64,000 bases of DNA from Methylomicrobium lacus_A (GTDB lineage: Bacteria > Pseudomonadota > Gammaproteobacteria > Methylococcales > Methylomonadaceae): the NCBI RefSeq assembly GCF_041897535.1, contig NZ_CP169217.1:2852001-2916000 (forward strand). The letters run 5' to 3'. The position numbers and the translations under genes were made by a program. The notes beneath the pieces are model-generated. The model had not been told where the DNA came from and ran no database searches. It worked only from the letters and a program-made list of their open reading frames with translations. Shown here piece after piece: positions 62,326-64,000 of this stretch; position 1 is the stretch's first letter, and every line of letters begins with the position of its first letter.

Positions 62326-62640
62326 ATAATACCTATAGATATTTTAAATATTTATTAAAAGATCAATAATTATTTATTATTTAATAATTATTGAAAAACA
62401 AAGTATTCAAAAAAAGATAGAAAAGCAAATAGACTAAGGATAAATATAAGATAAAGCATAGTTATAAATAACTATGTTGACGAGCGAAAAACGAGAAAGG
62501 ATTTAAAAGAGTACCAAAGGCAAAGCCTTTGGGAGTGATACATAATAAAGAGATAACTTCTTATTACTTTAAAAAAAACGCGCAAAAAGTACCGCGTAAA
62601 AAAAAGGAAAAAGCGACTTAAGAAGGCAAAAAATAAAAGA
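62326..62640. other. AT-rich region after integrase
   Basis: About 315 bases, extremely AT-rich, with the perfect hairpin CCAAAGGC-AAA-GCCTTTGG at 62514-62532. No coding frame that I can support. Confidence 0.5.
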
Positions 62641-62689
62641 CTGCCCAAAAAGCCCGCTCCCTTTACTCTGGCTCAAGGCTACCCCGCTA

Positions 62690-62860
62690 TTTCTTTGGCG
62701 TGTAACCTCTCGCAATCGTCCGCCCACGGGTCGAATCATTCCAAATCGTCCGCCCGGCATCAAGGCACGCTACGCTCTAAAGACCTTGACGCCGACCGCC
62801 CGATTTGAAACGACACGCCCCGCGACCGAACGACGGCGAGAGGCTACCCCACCAAAGAAA
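62690..62860. repeat. GC-rich nested inverted repeat
   Basis: Outer arms TTTCTTTGG / CCAAAGAAA (62690-62698, 62852-62860) and TAACCTCTCGC / GCGAGAGGCTA (62703-62713, 62836-62846) enclose further pairing: AAATCG-x-GCCCGGC on the left answers GCCG-x-CGCCCGATTT on the right around a TCAAGG / CCTTGA hairpin. It reads as one long fold, in strong GC contrast to its AT-rich surroundings. Structured RNA, MITE-like insertion or DNA site. Confidence 0.5.
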
Positions 62861-62894
62861 CAGATATTAAAGACAGGGCAAATAAGATTCGGGA

Positions 62895-63125
62895 TTATGA
62901 AGACTTAAGAGGGCAATTCTTATCCAAATATGCCATAAGAATCATACCCGCAAATTTAAAAGAAGTTGTTCCCCTTTTTACTGCCTCATACTCAAGACGA
63001 ACAAAGTAAGAGGCAGGTAAAGCGGTTCTGAACATTCGACGCTGATTTAAAGAGTTCTGTGAAGACTCTTTCAAATCCAAGTACTCATCAAATTGTTGAC
63101 GATCGGTTGACGATTGATTACTCAT
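62895..63125 (-). CDS. Possible RHH-like excision or regulatory protein
   Basis: 76 residues from the ATG at 63125. The part MFRTALPASYFVRLEYEAVK then RGTTSFKFAGMILMAYLDKN resembles the strand and two helices of ribbon-helix-helix proteins. Its place, 35 bases from the attachment repeat and next to the target tRNA, is where recombination directionality factors are often found. Assignment is by shape and position only. Confidence 0.5.
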   Translation of the reverse strand: MSNQSSTDRQQFDEYLDLKESSQNSLNQRRMFRTALPASYFVRLEYEAVKRGTTSFKFAGMILMAYLDKNCPLKSS

Positions 63126-63160
63126 GACAACCACCGTTTTTTGTAAGTACTTAATTTATA

Positions 63161-63205
63161 TGGAGCTGGCGATGGGACTCGAACCCGCGACCGGCTGATT
63201 ACAAA
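63161..63205 (-). other. Proximal attachment repeat within tRNA-Thr
   Basis: The 3' part of the tRNA, from CCA to the anticodon loop, identical to the distal repeat at 59832-59876. Crossover region of the element. Confidence 0.88.
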
Positions 63206-63236
63206 TCAGCTGCTCTACCAACTGAGCTACGCCAGC
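63161..63236 (-). tRNA. tRNA-Thr (anticodon TGT)
   Basis: 76 bases with encoded CCA. Acceptor GCTGGCG / CGCCAGC; anticodon stem CTGAT / ATCAG encloses TTGTA with TGT. Intact gene and integration target; 45 bases of its 3' side are duplicated at 59832-59876. Confidence 0.95.
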
Positions 63237-63366
63237 TAAGAATCCGCCATTATACAGAATAATTTGATTTTGACCAGCAATTTTTGAACTTTTTAGCTCG
63301 GGATTGACTCGTCAAGCTCCCTCAACGGGGTAAAGCAATCAAAATTATATTCTTACGGACAGCGAA

Positions 63367-64000
63367 TCATCTCGGCCTTTTGGCCGCGCGCGGATTGCCG
63401 CCCGTGCGCTCCCGTTTTTTTCCAACCAGTCCCGCTTCCTGCCCGGTGTGTTTGGTTCGGAAGTGTTGCAGCTTTTCGGTAGCGATGCCGGTGCCTTTAG
63501 GCTGGAAGGTCGGGATCAGATGGTGTTTGCCGTTGCCGATCAGATCGCTGCGGCCCATTTCCTTCAAGGCTTCGCGGAGCAGCGGCCAGTTGTTCGGATC
63601 GTGATAACGCAGGAAGGCTTTGTGCAGGCGGCGCTGTTTGACGCTTTTGGGGATAAATATCTTTTCGGCGCTGCGGCTGACCTTGTGCAGCGTATCCAGG
63701 CCGGAATGGTACATCGCGGATGCGATCGCCATCGGCGACGGCAGGAAGGCCTGCACCTGGTCGGCTCTAAAACCGTTGCGCTTCAGCCACAGAGCCAGGT
63801 TCAGCATGTCTGCATCGGTCGTGCCGGGGTGCGCGGCGATGAAATACGGGATCAGGTATTGCTCCTTGCCGGCTTCCTTCGAGTATTTGTCGAACATCTG
63901 CTTGAAGCGGTCGTAGGTGCCGATGCCGGGCTTCATCATCTTCGACAAGGGGCCCTGCTCGGTGTGTTCGGGGGCGATTTTCAGATAGCCGCCGACATGG
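63367..64000 (-). CDS. ygiQ: YgiQ-family radical SAM protein, C-terminal part (partial)
   Basis: The last 211 residues of a leftward gene that enters from beyond base 64000. HVGGYLKIAPEHTEQGPLSK, MMKPGIGTYDRFKQMFDKYS and YLIPYFIAAHPGTTDADM are hallmarks of the YgiQ/UPF0313 radical SAM family, followed by its DUF3362 tail and a basic end (KKRERTGGNPRAAKRPR). The radical SAM iron-sulfur CxxxCxxC site lies outside the window. Family reaction unknown. Confidence 0.93.
   Translation of the reverse strand, partial: HVGGYLKIAPEHTEQGPLSKMMKPGIGTYDRFKQMFDKYSKEAGKEQYLIPYFIAAHPGTTDADMLNLALWLKRNGFRADQVQAFLPSPMAIASAMYHSGLDTLHKVSRSAEKIFIPKSVKQRRLHKAFLRYHDPNNWPLLREALKEMGRSDLIGNGKHHLIPTFQPKGTGIATEKLQHFRTKHTGQEAGLVGKKRERTGGNPRAAKRPR

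Larger units (their letters stand above)
59877..63205. mobile_element. 3.3-kb integrated element in tRNA-Thr
   Basis: Bounded by 45-bp direct repeats of the tRNA-Thr 3' half, AT-rich against a GC-rich chromosome, with a tyrosine integrase, two RHH-like small proteins, a further small gene, operator repeats, a large palindrome with DnaA boxes and a GC-rich nested inverted repeat. No capsid, relaxase or known replicase gene is present, so it is either a defective remnant or a satellite-like element depending on outside functions. The intact tRNA lies at the right end. Confidence 0.8.

Overview
This window looks like the chromosome of a gamma-proteobacterial type I (RuMP-cycle) methanotroph or close methylotroph, of the Methylomonas/Methylobacter kind. 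The reason is a tight same-strand block coding for hexulose-6-phosphate synthase, 6-phospho-3-hexuloisomerase, transketolase, transaldolase and class II fructose-bisphosphate aldolase (about 13.5-21.6 kb). A ribulose-phosphate 3-epimerase lies further on (32.9 kb), among ordinary gamma-proteobacterial housekeeping genes. The core is GC-rich; three stretches (35.8-37.4 kb, 59.8-63.2 kb and short intergenic pieces) are visibly more AT-rich. The assignment rests on gene content only.

Layout. 1-8.5 kb: RimK-family ATP-grasp protein (cut by the window edge), O6-methylguanine methyltransferase, secreted Ala/Pro-rich protein, purM, AI-2E-family permease, lipoprotein flavin amine oxidase, eutB-eutC. 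8.6-13.1 kb: small membrane protein, corrinoid adenosyltransferase, a PfkB sugar kinase, dihydroxyacetone kinase subunits dhaL and dhaK facing each other, HAD phosphatase. 13.5-21.6 kb: hps-hpi, tkt, two unusual repeat proteins, tal, fba, each section closed by a hairpin. 21.7-33.6 kb: pterin dehydratase-like gene, small and lipid-anchored proteins, nucleotide-sugar epimerase, peroxiredoxin with palindromic operator candidates, a broken asmA-like gene, mutY-yggX, a two-component system, FAH-family hydrolase, rpe. 33.7-40.1 kb: trpE-trpG, then a foreign-looking ATPase/nuclease pair, then trpD-trpC-murI. 40.2-47.1 kb: GDSL esterase, pteridine reductase, folK-folB, plsY, leuB-like, DUF455, acs. 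47.4-48.0 kb: five tRNA genes with an internal 371-bp duplication. 48.3-59.7 kb: assorted envelope and transport genes, di-haem oxidoreductase, retropepsin-like protease, GH13 amylase, REP-transposase remnant. 59.8-63.2 kb: a small integrated element in tRNA-Thr. 63.4 kb to end: YgiQ radical SAM protein (cut).

Three things stand out. (1) Between transketolase and transaldolase lie two adjacent genes for proteins carrying the same short motif, [ST]-x-V-x-[KR]-Y-[LIVMQ], 4 times and 16 times, the latter mostly at about 20-residue spacing. One protein is membrane-anchored with its motifs predicted on the cytoplasmic side. This is what a multivalent scaffold would look like, and its position suggests (inference only) that it could organise RuMP-cycle enzymes at a membrane. 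(2) An AAA/SMC-like ATPase plus a PD-(D/E)xK-like nuclease, lower in GC than its neighbours, splits the trp operon and looks like a two-gene defence or DNA-processing cassette. (3) A 3.3-kb element with a tyrosine integrase, 45-bp att repeats, two RHH-like regulators, operator repeats and a ~350-bp palindrome holding two inverted perfect DnaA boxes is a candidate minimal mobile replicon. The terminator that probably belonged to the tRNA now sits at the element's far end.
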